From contig NW_020825324.1 in NCBI RefSeq assembly GCF_003286085.1, positions 2,356,001-2,420,000 of the forward strand: DNA of 64,000 nucleotides. The letters run 5' to 3'. Numbering within the stretch: position 1 is the stretch's first letter; each line of letters opens with the position of its first letter. The DNA comes from Drosophila persimilis (Eukaryota; Arthropoda; Insecta; Diptera; Drosophilidae). A program made the position numbers and the translations under genes. Positions 9,091-20,188 of this stretch are shown in pieces. A model generated the notes under the pieces. That model did not search any database. It saw nothing but the letters and a program-made list of their open reading frames with translations, and was not told the DNA's origin.

Positions 9091-11758
9091 GTTGGTCAAC
9101 GAGCCCAGTATTTTTTTTTAATTTTTCTTTTTTTTTTTGTTTTTTTATTCGTATAATTGTATATATCTTGTTATATACTTACTTATGTACATATATATAC
9201 CAGACATGTGTGTGTGTGTGTATATGGACCGCTTGCGTACTGCTGTTGTAGCTGTAACTTTTATTTTTACTATTATTACGTAATTGTATGCTTTGTTTTT
9301 ATGATTACTCATTTTTACAATGTTTCACCATTTTAATATTTATGATTTTCATCCTTAAGCATTTATATGGTCAATATAATATGAATTCAGCGAGAAACTA
9401 ACTCAAAAACGAAGCAAAAACGAAGAGAAAGCTAAAACAAATGCTAATATTGAGATACCTTGTGAATGTGCGTGCGTTTCATAGCTGTAGGAGTGAATAC
9501 AAGGAGGACCTTGAGCCTGAAGCAGAGCCTGACTTCTGTGAGCTGTTCTTGGTCTGCTCTGCCATATGGTTGTGTAGCGCACTGTATATACCCACCCACC
9601 CGTTCGATGGTATGCCGCTGTAAAATCTACATAAATACATGGATAGTATCGTATAGGCAATCAACTTGAAAGTCGCCAAAAAGAAGAGCAGTAAATTAGT
9701 AAATTTAGTCTATGTGCTATACATATATATGCCATTTAATGTACATAGAAGGAGTGGCATGGAGAGGAGAGGATAGAGAGAGAGTCTATGTGTAATGTGC
9801 TATGATAGACAGATATTTGCTTTGCACCGAGGGAGAGTGTCTTCTATATGTCTATACTATATCCGTGTATCCGAATGAAAAGCTGCTTCAAAGGCGTGAT
9901 CGTGATCGTGATCGTCATATGTATAGGAAAGGAACTGATTTATTTGGCCCAGCAACAGCCCCCTCCAAGTCACCATTCAATACCGGACTAAACTTAATAC
10001 GATAGCTTCTGTTCGTTCGATAGAGATCCATTCGATGACCAACTGATTATTGATTAGTCGATTCGTTGATTCATTTTCATTCAACTTCCATTCATACGTA
10101 ACTTTATTTATTAAATACTTGATGTTCGATTTTAGAATTGCCTTCAACATTTGTGTGTATTTTATTAGTTGTGGTTTCTATGTTTCTAAGTTTTATTTAC
10201 GGTTCGACAAGGCAACGCCCGACAAAACGCAATCCGATAGCTTTATAGGTATATGTATGGCTTATGGCAATCCACACAGAGTTGAAAGGCAATCTTTGAG
10301 CTTCCCTACAGCCCTGAAACGCACTGTATATGTTAGTATGGGGACAGCCATAGAAACGCGCAGTAGCAACTTCTCTGTTATAATTTTGTTTGTACATTTA
10401 AGAAAACCCGAATCCGGCACCGCAATGGTCTGTGTAACTTTAATGTCGTCCAATTCAAATAAGTTTTGATTTTCGTGTACATATGTATGTATATTCGTGT
10501 AGGTGTATGTGTATGGGGTATATGAGAGTCTAGTGTGTGGTGTAATGCGTACCAGTATGTGCTATGTGCTATGCGCTATGTTCTATGTGCTGTGCGCTGT
10601 GTATATGGGTTTCTCTGGTGCAGCTTGCGGCACTGTCCTCGTACGAGGAGATACGTATGTACATACATGCTTCTTATATATACATAGAGTTAAAATTTGT
10701 TGTTATGTTTTTAAGATAACTTAGCTTTTATACCGGTCTGTGTGTAGGTAATTACATCTGTACGTATTGTATGTCCCGTCTGTGTCTGATCGATCTACCC
10801 GGATCTACCCAGTAATTTTTGTTCCGTTTATGCTTTGCCTTCATTTGTTGTCCAGAAAGAGAAAGGAAAAGCGGACATTTCTAGAAATTGTAATAATGTT
10901 CGACGAGCACACACACACACCACACCTGATCGAAGGGGCTATATCTACGACTATATGTGTTTGTATTCCGTTTATTTACTGCGTCGTCTGGCGAAAGATA
11001 CATACATATACACATATATATAGTATATATATATAGATAGATGTTTAAGGAAACATCCTCGACCCAGCCCCAAACCCCTGCCCGTGCCCCTGCCCCTGCC
11101 CCTGCCCCTGCCCCTGCCACTCACATTTAGAACATGAGAATTTGCAAGGAACAAATCTTGCATAGACTATATAAAGGATCAAGAGTATATATAGCTATAT
11201 ATACAATATTTTTAAGCGTTTTTGCTAACACATTAATTCATGAATTTGCAACAATATTTAATATTCATACAGAAATGCATATACCATCAAAAAACCAGAC
11301 GAAAACAAACAAAACAAATATATAAGTAATGTAAAATGTAACAACAACAAACTGAAGCGGAGGACGAAATTGTTTTAGATTTTTATACCAAATTTTATTA
11401 ATGCAAAAACCACGAATTGTTTAATTTTTGTATTTCTGGCCCCTGCCCCTGCCCCTGCCCCAGCCCCAACCCTCTCCTCTTGCCCCGGCCCGCCATGCTA
11501 TTAGGAAAAAAATATAGAGAGAAAGAGAGCAAATCAAGTCCCCGTCCAGGACGGAGCAGATCCTGGACACTGACGGGAACTAACGAGCTCTAAATTGAAT
11601 ATTTTTTTTTTTTTTTTTGTATTCAATACTTATGTAATTTGTAAATGATATGACAAGTAATCAAATAGCAAACATAAACAGCAAGGCAATTAATAAATAA
11701 TACAAATAATAATGCAAATGGATGGCGCGCAGTTGTTTTTCCCTTCATTTTGCACTGC
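9091..11758 (+). other. Long AU-rich 3' UTR of the Gln/Ala-rich gene and following intergenic DNA
   Basis: A/T-rich, no plausible ORF. It holds five TGTANATA sites (Pumilio-type) at 9159, 9186, 9740, 10477 and 10659, two CCCCTG arrays (11088-11118, 11439-11461), and several AATAAA signals; the last of these, at 11692-11697, could mark the transcript end. The exact end cannot be set from sequence alone. Confidence 0.5.
11088..11118. repeat. CCCCTG hexanucleotide tandem repeat
   Basis: Five units of CCCCTG; a second, shorter array of the same unit lies at 11439-11461. Confidence 0.9.
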
Positions 11759-12256
11759 CTCAAGTGCTCGTAGGCAACACTCTTGATGCACGCTTGAAGT
11801 TGTAATCGAAACGAGATTTACACTTGAAGCCCTTCCAGGATCTTCGCGACTGAAGACTGCCAGTGCTTGTTTTTTTATGAGTACCGGGAACTAAGGAATA
11901 TACTGGAAATTTCCCTAAGGAAAACTCAAGATAATTGTAGCTCTTTAAAAAGCTGATCGATCGGTCGTTTGTCCAGCTGGTTACCGATTTTTGGGTATTC
12001 AAAGGTGCTGTGGGAAGTGCGAAGTATCTGCTTAGACCCAAGTTCCCCGTTCAATATGGAGGGTTTTTTTTTGTTATACGACTATATTTGATATATTTAC
12101 AACAGATACAATTCAGCTTAATCAATAGTAAACAACTAAAATTGGAATAATCCACAGAACAGTAAAACATTTATCTAACATTGAACTAAATTCGGGATCT
12201 GACAATCTCAGAGGCAATCTCGGAGGTGTTTCCGAAGAGTTGGATACCCAATTGCA
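11759..12256. other. Convergent intergenic region and VWA8 3' UTR
   Basis: Sequence between the end of the plus-strand 3' UTR and the VWA8 stop. The part just left of 12257 is the VWA8 3' UTR; no canonical AATAAA stands out on the minus strand. Confidence 0.4.
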
Positions 12257-15200
12257 CTACAGCAGCGAGGAGGTGAAAATCTGCTGGAGAATGTGAGGTA
12301 GCTTGGTGAGGTCCATGCAGACGAAGCTCTGTCCCGCCGGCATTTCCGAGTTGATTCTGCAGGTAAAGGGAGAAAGCATGATCATGATTGGCATCCAATG
12401 AGAGTATAAAATAAGGTGGGCCACTCACTTGTCCGCCTCCTCGGCCAGGCTGCCAATGAATATGGAGTATCCCTTGACCTTGGGCTCGCCCCTCTTGAGG
12501 GCCATCGCCAGGTCCTTGGGCGCAATGCCGTAGCGCGAGAGATTCGCATCGCTGAGGACCACAACAATGGCGTTGTCAAAGTCATCCTCGGCCCCCAAAG
12601 TGGAGCAGGCCTCGCGCGCCGCCTTGACAGTGCTGTCACCGGACCAGCAGAACTGCGAGTGGGCGTGCATCATGCGGATGGTCTCGAAGCGCTCCTTGTC
12701 ATTTTTGGGGGCACTGCCCACGTTCACGAAGGGTATTTCCCAGCCCTCGCCACTGTGGCCGATGATGTCGTATACGATCTTCTTCTCGAAGCCCTCGAAG
12801 GCCTCCATCACCATGACCACGGCCTCCAGCTGTCGGTCCAGCCGCCCATCGTACCCGTTGAATCTGCACAAAAGACATCGACAAGACAAAAAGTGACAAA
12901 AGTAGAGGTGGACGGAGTCTGAGGAGGTTACCTGTACATGGAGCCGGAGACATCCACGACGAGCTTGAGACGATTTGGCTTCTCTTGGACGTGGTCGGCC
13001 CACGGGTTGGCCTCGGCCCGCCGCCTGTAAATGTTCTTCTCGCCGGTGATGCCCTCCACCAGTCGGGTGTCGTCCAGCTCGCCATGCGTCTGGTACTTCT
13101 GCCACTGGCGCTCCTTGCTCTTGGTCTGCATGGCCTCGAGGACGGCCTTCAGCTGCTGGACCTGCTTCCGATTGGGCTCGCTGAACTGCGCGTACAACTT
13201 GTGATCGTGGGCGGACATCTTGATTTCCTTGAGCTTCTCCTCGAAGGCCTTGCGGTTCATTTCGCGGGCCGCTTTCTTGATCTCCTCGGGCACGTCGGCC
13301 TTCTCCGCGTCGCTCAGCTGATGCACCTTGTGTCCCTTGTCGAGGCGGAAGGGTCCGCCCTTCCCGCCCAGTCCGGCAGTGTCGCGGCCCCCACTGCCGC
13401 CGGCCCAGGTGTTCCCGCCCACGTGCGGCTCGTTTTTGGGATCGAGCTTGCCGAACTTCGGGCCGGAGACACCGAGCCCGCTATGCCGCTCCACCGACGC
13501 CTGCAGTGTCTTCCGCTGGCGCAACATCTGCACCTCGTCCAGGGCGTAGGCCTCAATGCCGTGCTTGGCCAGCACCTGAATGACTTGCTGCAGCGCCTCC
13601 GGCTGGTAGCGATCGAAGTCGAGCACATTGCCGACCACGTCCGCTATGCTCTCCTCGGGATAGCGCTCCAAGTGCTTCACGATGCTGACGACCTCGCGGG
13701 TGGAGTACGGATAGTTGAGCATCCCCTCGTCCGCCATGCTGCGCAGCTCCCCAAAGGCGTTCACCAGCGTGCGCAGCGTCTTCGTGGGGACACTGGGTCC
13801 GTACTGCTGGAGCAGATAGATCTCGGACTCGGGCTGGGGATTGCTGATGGCATGGCAGCTGAAGACGTCGCCGAGTGCGGCGAAAAAGTCGTTGCCCAGG
13901 AAGGGGAAGCCGGGACGATTGGCCAGGACGATGAGCCGGAACTCTGGGTGAGTCTCGATGCAGTTGGGGGATCCACCCGCGCCGTGCGGCACAATCCGCC
14001 GGCCGTCGGCCAGGACCATCTCCCCGCTCTCCACCAGAGTACGCAGGATGCAGGTGACATTGACCGGCGCCTTGTCCGCCTCGTCCACCACCAGCACATG
14101 CCCCGAGCGGACAGCCTTGACCAGGGCGCTGTCCTCGTAGGCCACCTGTCCGTCCTGCAGCGTCGACTGCAGCGTCAGGCTGTGCACAGTGGTGTCCCGG
14201 TGCAGCTGGATGTACTCGCGCGGGCGCTGCATAAGCTCCAGCAGACGGTCGATCAGCTTGTTCTTGCCCACGCCCTGGTTGCCCACGAGCAGCAGGTGCT
14301 CGCCGATAAGGTAGTCCTGCAGCAGGCGCTCCAGCAGCTCCACGTGCTGGGGCATCTCGTAGAAGAGTGTGCTGGGCACCTTCGACTTTTCCGCCTGGCT
14401 GGGATTGCCTAGCTCCATCCGCGTCCCTCCGATCCTCAGGGTGTTCCCCTCAACGCCAATCTGTCCGGTTCCGGGGTTCCTGCTGCTGCTCCTCCGCTTC
14501 TCCCGATTGCTGGGATGGATACCCACCTGCTGCATGACCTGCTCCAGGGCGGTGCGCGACAGAGCCGGCATAAACCTGGCCAGGAATGTATTCTGCAGCA
14601 TCTCGTGCACGTCGCTCAGCTCACTGCCGGGGTAGGCCGCCAGGCGACGGGCCAACTTGATGAGCTGCCGCGTGGACAGTGTTCCGGCCAGGCCCTGGAT
14701 CAGCGGATCCTGCGAGGAGCGCAGCAGTTGGGCGAGCTTCAACAGCTGATCCATTTGGGCGGGCAACTGGCCGCCGCCGCAGAGCTGGGTGAGCAGCTCG
14801 TGCTCCTCGCTCTGGTGGAGTGGACGCAGCTCCTGGTAAAGGAACAGACTCAGCAGCTCCGGTGTGAGCCAATTCGGCTGCCCACTGCCCGGCCGAGGTG
14901 GCTCCGCCAAGGCCACAACGCGGAAGGCCTCGTTCATCGGCAGCAAGCCTTGCTCCGTCAGCTGAGCGCTGGAGAATCCCTGCTGGAGAAGGGCCTGGTA
15001 CCGGTCCGGGCGGAGCAAGGTGGTCCCGTCACACAGCTGCAGCTCACGGTCGTGAATGAGGCTGCAATCGAGGTTCAGAGTTTCCAGCGTTTGCGAAGGA
15101 TTTACGGGATTATGTGCACTTACCGCTGCAGTACCGTCGCCGTGCTCTTGTGGAGACGATGCACTCCGTTGAGCACCACCACAGATCCGGTCTTGGCTGC

Positions 15201-16892
15201 CCGCACTAGGGGCGAGTCCCGCCAGATGGTGTCGCCCTGGGCACTGGTGATGCGCTGCTGCACCAAGTCCCGAGAGGTCATGTCCTCGTACAGCATCATG
15301 GGCTCGGCGCTTTGGTGGAGCAGGCGCAACAGCTGCTTGGTCAGGGTGAGCTTGCCCACCCCCTTCTCGCCCAGCAGACACACGTCTCCGACGGCATAGG
15401 CCTGGAGCAGGGAGGCCAAGGCCTGTCGCTGGTGTGGCAGATCCACAAAGTTGCTCGTGGGCGTGGAAGTGGGCGAGGCTCCTCCGCCGGGCAGGCTCAG
15501 CTTCAGTTCGTCCAGCTGGACGGTAATGCGATGGTCAGCCTGGGCGCTGCTGCTGATGCTCTTGACGGTCTGGCCGGGCAGACGCTGCACATGCAGGCTG
15601 CTAAGAAGCTCCACGACTCGCTTCTGCTGGTCGGACTTCAGCATGGATTGGTAGGGATATATACGAGTGATGACGTCATGAAGGCTGAGTGCGGGATTGG
15701 CCTCCTGCAAGCGAAAGCGAAAGCGGATGCGGATGCGGAAGAGATGATGAAATCGATGGCAAACGACACAAGCTCGAGCGTAAAGTACGCACCAGCATCT
15801 GAACGCCTAGCTGAAGATTGTGCAGGGGAAAGTCGGGCAGCTGGAGGCTGTCGTCTGCCTTCTGCAGCGTGAGGGCGAACGTGAGGAGCTGTTTCAGCTG
15901 ATCTCCGGGCACAGCCGGCGCCACCTGCTGCAGTTCTTCGTACAGCTCGCCGTAGGAGTAGCTGGTCACGTTGCGCGACTGGAAGCGAGACCGCAGCGGG
16001 GGATCCAGAGGGGTTCCCTTGTACTTGTGCGTGGGCAGACCCAAGGCCACCACGCGGAACTGTTCAGAGACGCGCAGGAGGCCCCACTCGTCCAGCTGCT
16101 CGCGTGAATGTTTCTACAAAATTGAAGAGTTATTAGAGCGTCGGTTGGGATACGTTGGTCGTTGGGATCGTACCTCCAGTAGCTTATCGTAGCGTTCGGG
16201 CGACATGAGGAATTTACCGTCTTCTAGGTGCATCTCACGGTTCTCCAGCAGGTTGTTCAGAATGGGCAGCACATTACGCTCGGCGTGCTCCACCCCATCG
16301 AGGATGAGCACGCGTCCGTGGATGGCAGCCCGCACGGCTCCCTGGTCGTGGTAGATGGCCGCTTTGTTGTGGATCTCGCGCCGCTGCTTGAGGTCGCTCT
16401 CGGTGGTGTCGCGACTCAGTGCGACATACTCCACCTCGCGCTGGGTGAGCTCCAGGAACTGCATGGCCAGCTGGCGACGCAGCGGACCGGGCTGGCCCAG
16501 CAGGAACATGTCCTGCTTGAGAGCATCCTTCTGCAGCATCCAGCGGAGATGGTGCAGGGCAGACTGCGTCAGCTGAAGAGTGCCATCCGCCGCGTATTTC
16601 ACTGCCAGATGGAACAGACAGATAAAATGGCAATCGACCTTTGATCACGTGTGAGATCCGGAGCGGATCTTATCGGATGCTTACCGTATTGCTGGGGCAC
16701 CAGGTGCGGCTGCTTCGGCTTCGTTAGGCGCACGCTTACATCACCGATGGTCAGACGATCGTCTTCTGGGGTCTTTGCTTGGTCGCTGGCACCTCTGGGC
16801 GCGGTGCTCGCCAAGCTGCGTGTCCAGTGGCTGGTCCGTTGGAGCCTATGACGCAACAAGTGGCCATTGCGGACCTGGAAATTGGCTAGCAT
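12257..16892 (-). CDS. c12.2: VWA8: mitochondrial AAA-ATPase with VWA domain (fly c12.2 likely)
   Basis: Seven exons on the minus strand: 16892-16685, 16601-16174, 16113-15793, 15704-15124, 15061-12932, 12863-12429 and 12356-12257 (TAG). All junctions are GT-AG and in phase, giving 1400 residues. The N-terminus is Arg-rich without acidic residues (MLANFQVRNGHLLRHRLQR), as expected of a mitochondrial presequence; the VWA8 family is mitochondrial. Three dynein/midasin-like AAA modules follow. Module 1 (exon 2) has GQPGPLRRQ in place of Walker A. Module 2 (exon 4) has GEKGVGKL and VVVLNG. Module 3 (exon 5) has GNQGVGKN and VLVVDEAD. A Gly-rich linker (HVGGNTWAGGSGGRDTAG) leads to a C-terminal VWA domain with MIDAS residues DVSGSMYR, WSGDST and LSDANLS, and the end LPHILQQIFTSSLL. 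Close similarity to vertebrate VWA8 makes the family certain; the fly name is from gene order. Human VWA8 long form is about 1900 residues, so this one is shorter. It shares a promoter region with CWC15. Confidence 0.95.
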
Positions 16893-17069
16893 TGCAGCCC
16901 ACGGCAGGCGGCAGGGGCGTGGGGTCAGGGGGGAGGCCTAGCTGGGTGTTTGGGGCAAAGCGTTTTGCCCAAAGTCGCCAAATCAAGTGTTTACAGTAAG
17001 CCCGCGCGTGTTACGATTGCTGGCGCCGAAGAAGCTACAGCTGGTTGGGCAGTGCTGCTCTCACGATAG

Positions 17070-17090
17070 TTATCGATGCTACTATCGATA
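17070..17090. promoter_or_regulatory. Paired DRE boxes in the VWA8/CWC15 divergent promoter
   Basis: A perfect TATCGATA palindrome (17083-17090) lies 6 bp after a TATCGAT (17071-17077). The DNA replication-related element bound by DREF has this sequence and is typical of fly housekeeping promoters. The pair sits between two divergent start codons 345 bp apart (16892 and 17238). Confidence 0.75.
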
Positions 17091-17130
17091 CCTTCCCCTT
17101 GAAATAACACACTCGTCACGCCATATCGCG

Positions 17131-17139
17131 CATCTCTAG
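17131..17139 (+). promoter_or_regulatory. Core-promoter motif 7-like element upstream of CWC15
   Basis: CATCTCTAG matches the fly core-promoter consensus CAKCNCTRR (Ohler motif 7). It lies about 100 bp before the CWC15 ATG and downstream of the DRE pair. Confidence 0.5.
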
Positions 17140-17237
17140 CAAGCAGCTGTGACAACTAAACGAACAACGCATTTCTAAAACATTTACAATTAATTGTGTA
17201 AGTCGTCGCCAAACTAACAAATAAACAACAGCGAAAT

Positions 17238-18072
17238 ATGACTACAGCTGCGCGCCCCACATTCGACCCCGCCCGAGGTGGCTCTGGGCGCGGCGAGAAG
17301 GATTTGAGCGCTCTGAGCAAACAGTACTCTAGTCGCGATTTGCCAGGCCACACCAAACTAAAGTACAGGTAAGCAATCGCATCGGAAATGGCAGCCACGG
17401 CCTGAAATTTGCCATTGCACTTAATAATTGTGACCGATAATCATTCGCAGGGAGCCTGGACAGGGCACCACCGAGGAGATCCGCAGCCGCGACTTCCGCA
17501 AGGAGCTGGAGGAGCGAGAGCGCGAGGCACGTCCTGGTGCCGCCTCGAGCAAGGCCCTGCCCTCGATTGTGCGCAAGGCCATTGAGGCAAACAATGCCAG
17601 CGGCAGCACCAACAAGCGAGCGAAGGTGGACGGTCAGTCCCAGCTGCTGCTGCAGCAGCAACAACAGGCCAACATCGATGCGGACGAGGCCTTGGACAAC
17701 GACAGCTCGGACTCGGACAGCGACTCGGACGACGATGATGCCGCCCTGCTGGCCGAGCTGCAGAAAATTAAGCACGAGCGACTGCAGGAGACAGCCCGAA
17801 AAGATGCCGAGAAAAGTCGCGAGGACGAACGTATCCGCATGGAGAACATTCTCTCCGGAAATCCCCTGATTAACTACGAGCCGGGCACAGCTGCCTCCGC
17901 AGCCGGACGGGCCTCTGGCCTGGGCGGTGACCTCAAGATCAAGCGCCGCTGGGACGACGATGTCGTGTTCAAAAACTGCGCCCGATCGGCGCCCGAGAAG
18001 AAAACCCACTTCGTCAACGACGCCTTGCGCTCTGATTTCCACAAGAAGTTTATGGACAAGTACATTAAATAG
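17238..18072 (+). CDS. c12.1: CWC15 spliceosome-associated protein (fly c12.1)
   Basis: Two exons, 17238-17368 and 17451-18072 (TAG), split by an 82-bp intron; 250 residues. The start ATG follows CGAAAT and opens with the family signature [15 protein letters not shown], then [20 protein letters not shown] and KLKYREPGQGT. A central acidic Ser/Asp run at about residues 126-142 is followed by a charged helix ([15 protein letters not shown]). The protein ends in the conserved block [15 protein letters not shown] and a short basic tail. CWC15/Cwf15 is a core partner of the Prp19/CDC5L complex in the catalytic spliceosome and works in the nucleus. The polyglutamine stretch around residue 110 is an insect addition. 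Human CWC15 is about 229 residues, so the length fits. It is divergent from VWA8. Confidence 0.97.
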
Positions 18073-18162
18073 ACGGACTAAGAATTAAGAACCATCCTAG
18101 GATTTAATTGAAATTTAAGAATGAAATCTATGTAACTTTCAGCTGCTTTCTGCTGCCAATTA

Positions 18163-18168
18163 ATTAAA
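18163..18168 (+). terminator. Candidate poly(A) signal of CWC15
   Basis: ATTAAA about 90 nt after the CWC15 stop codon, the only close match to a cleavage signal in the near 3' region. Confidence 0.4.
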
Positions 18169-18179
18169 CCCCACATTTT

Positions 18180-19530
18180 GTATACCTCTTACCTCTCCTC
18201 TGCAAGACTGTGCGTTCCTTGTTACGTTACGTTCTCCGGGTCTGACCCAATGCCTGACCGCGGCGGCAGCGGCGGCAGCGGCGACGACTGTCGAACGATC
18301 GATCGACCGACCGAACGACCGACCGACCGACGAGTGCGAAGGGCAGGCAACCTTAACCAAAGTGTGAAACCGCAAAAAACATCGGTAGCCAGCGGCAGAA
18401 GAACCAGCAGCAGCAGCACCGTGAGCAGGAGGCCCCGAAAGAAGAGGAAGCCCGAGGGGGAAGCATCAGGAAAGTCAAAGTGGAACGAGGGGCATCAGCT
18501 ACGTGAGCACACGAAGCGCATAAGCAGCAGTAGTGGCAGTGGCAACGGCGGCGGCAGCGGCAGCGGCAGCGGCAATCATGATGAGAGAGGGGGCAGATGA
18601 CGATCATCATAAGGGCAATTGTCGCTGCTGATGAGGCACGAAGCAAAATCAATTTGCCAAAAGGAGTCGAGAGCCAGAGAGCGCAAAACAACTTGGTCAA
18701 TTACGCCGACTCCACTCGACTCGACTCGACCCGACCCGAACGTTCCGGCAGCTAATGCAAATCATCAGCCGTTGGCAGGGGAGGGCAGGCAGCAAAGGAG
18801 GCTTGCCCCACAATTTCCACGCCTCTTTAATGCCCCGCACGCGGCCTGCAGAGCAGGTCTGCATCTGAACCTTAACTTTGTCAATGGGACCACGTTTCCG
18901 CGGACCCGCTGGCCCTCGTTGGCCCCGGCTCTGGGCCCCGGCTCTGGGCCCCGGCTGGTGTCTGGTTCGACAACTGCGGGGCAGCGACCAGTCGCGACCC
19001 CTCACCCAAAGTTGACGAACGCTCAATTTTACGCTAATTCGATCAGAATCAAAATCAAACAAAATTATCCCGGCCGAAGCCAGAAAAGCGATGATCATGT
19101 TACACTAGTCAACAGGGTTGTGGCTGTTGCTGTGGAGTCAACCAATGCGCTGGGCATCGACTGGAATGTTGACGGTAGGTAACTGAGGCTGAACTAAAAT
19201 ATTTTACATCTATGTACGTTTTCATTGACGTTTTTATGTTTTATTTATTTCAGAGCCGCCAATTAGAATCGGCCAACAAGGACTATCGGCGTGAAAGACA
19301 CAAGCATCAGTACTGCCCAGATCATTCATGTAGATCCAATATTTGCACAGACCTCGCTGCGGTCTCCGGCAGCAGTGCCCAGTTAACAAATTCCCGTATG
19401 AACTCCTTGGCTTGTGGCATACCAGTCCTTGTCGTTGGTCGTTGCACTTCAGATAGCTTCAGTCTATGGGTAAGTACTGTTACTTGCTTATTTTGTTTGG
19501 TGTGTTTCGCTTGATCCGCTTTGGATCAGT
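18180..19530 (+). other. Unassigned region with intron-like splice signals
   Basis: GC-richer than the DNA beyond it. A donor (GACG|GTAGGT at 19175), an acceptor with T-rich tract (TTTATTTCAG ending 19253) and a second donor (ATGG|GTAAGT at 19470) would define a 79-bp intron and a 216-bp exon. An ATG at 18631 opens a frame running to the first donor, but it is low in complexity and stops soon after the junction (EPPIRIGQQGLSA). A non-coding transcript is as likely as a protein. Confidence 0.25.
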
Positions 19531-19534
19531 GGGA

Positions 19535-19722
19535 ATCCTTCTTTCAGTCAGTTTCGGATCACTCCAAATTACTAAAAACCGAACCGCGCACTGCGGATAC
19601 TCATACAACATACTCACTGTGGAGTGAGCGAGCAGAAAAACCAAAATTTTCGGATCTGACTCCCTTCGAATCTCTCCCAATCGATTTGGTTGTCTGTTCA
19701 TGCAGGACTGTAGTATGTACAT
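19535..19722 (+). repeat. Short interspersed repeat, copy 2
   Basis: Plus-strand copy, shorter than the one at 36713. It shares AATCCTTCTTTCAGTCAG, the core GAGTGAGCGAGC ... CAAAATTTTCGGATCTGAC, and the end CGATTTGGTTGTCTGTTCA followed by TGCAGG. Confidence 0.7.
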
Positions 19723-20163
19723 ACATATGTTATTACCAGTGTTAACTAGCGATGGTATTGGTGGCACTGCAATACCAATTTTCGCACTGTTGCGGGCCCC
19801 CTCCAAGAAGAAGGGTTTCACTAATTTGTTCACCAGTGTATGGACTGTGATTGACAATGATCATGAGATTGAGGATGATAAGAATCATGATGATTGTTGT
19901 TATTACGCTGCGGGCTATGCTGCTTCTGTCTGCTGCCTTGTGCTGCCTCCTCCTACAGCACAGTGGCAGTGGCAGTGGCAAGACCTGGGCTGCAGCAGCA
20001 GCAACAAGAATAATTTATTTCCTGTTTTGCATTATGCATCCCATCCCCATTATTTGTGCATTCATCAAGAGCCAGCCAGTGAGGCCCGGCCAGTGAAGCC
20101 AATCTGCGCTGCACTTTTCGGTAGTCGCCGCGCGCTAAATTGTGGCCACCGAGCAGGGGCCAT

Positions 20164-20188
20164 GGACGTGGACGTGGACGTGGACGTG
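20164..20188. repeat. GACGTG hexanucleotide tandem repeat
   Basis: Four units of GACGTG. Confidence 0.85.

Noticed and set aside
12985..14412. 475-codon plus-strand frame
   Set aside because: Antisense shadow of VWA8 exon 5, whose minus-strand translation is clearly conserved with VWA8.
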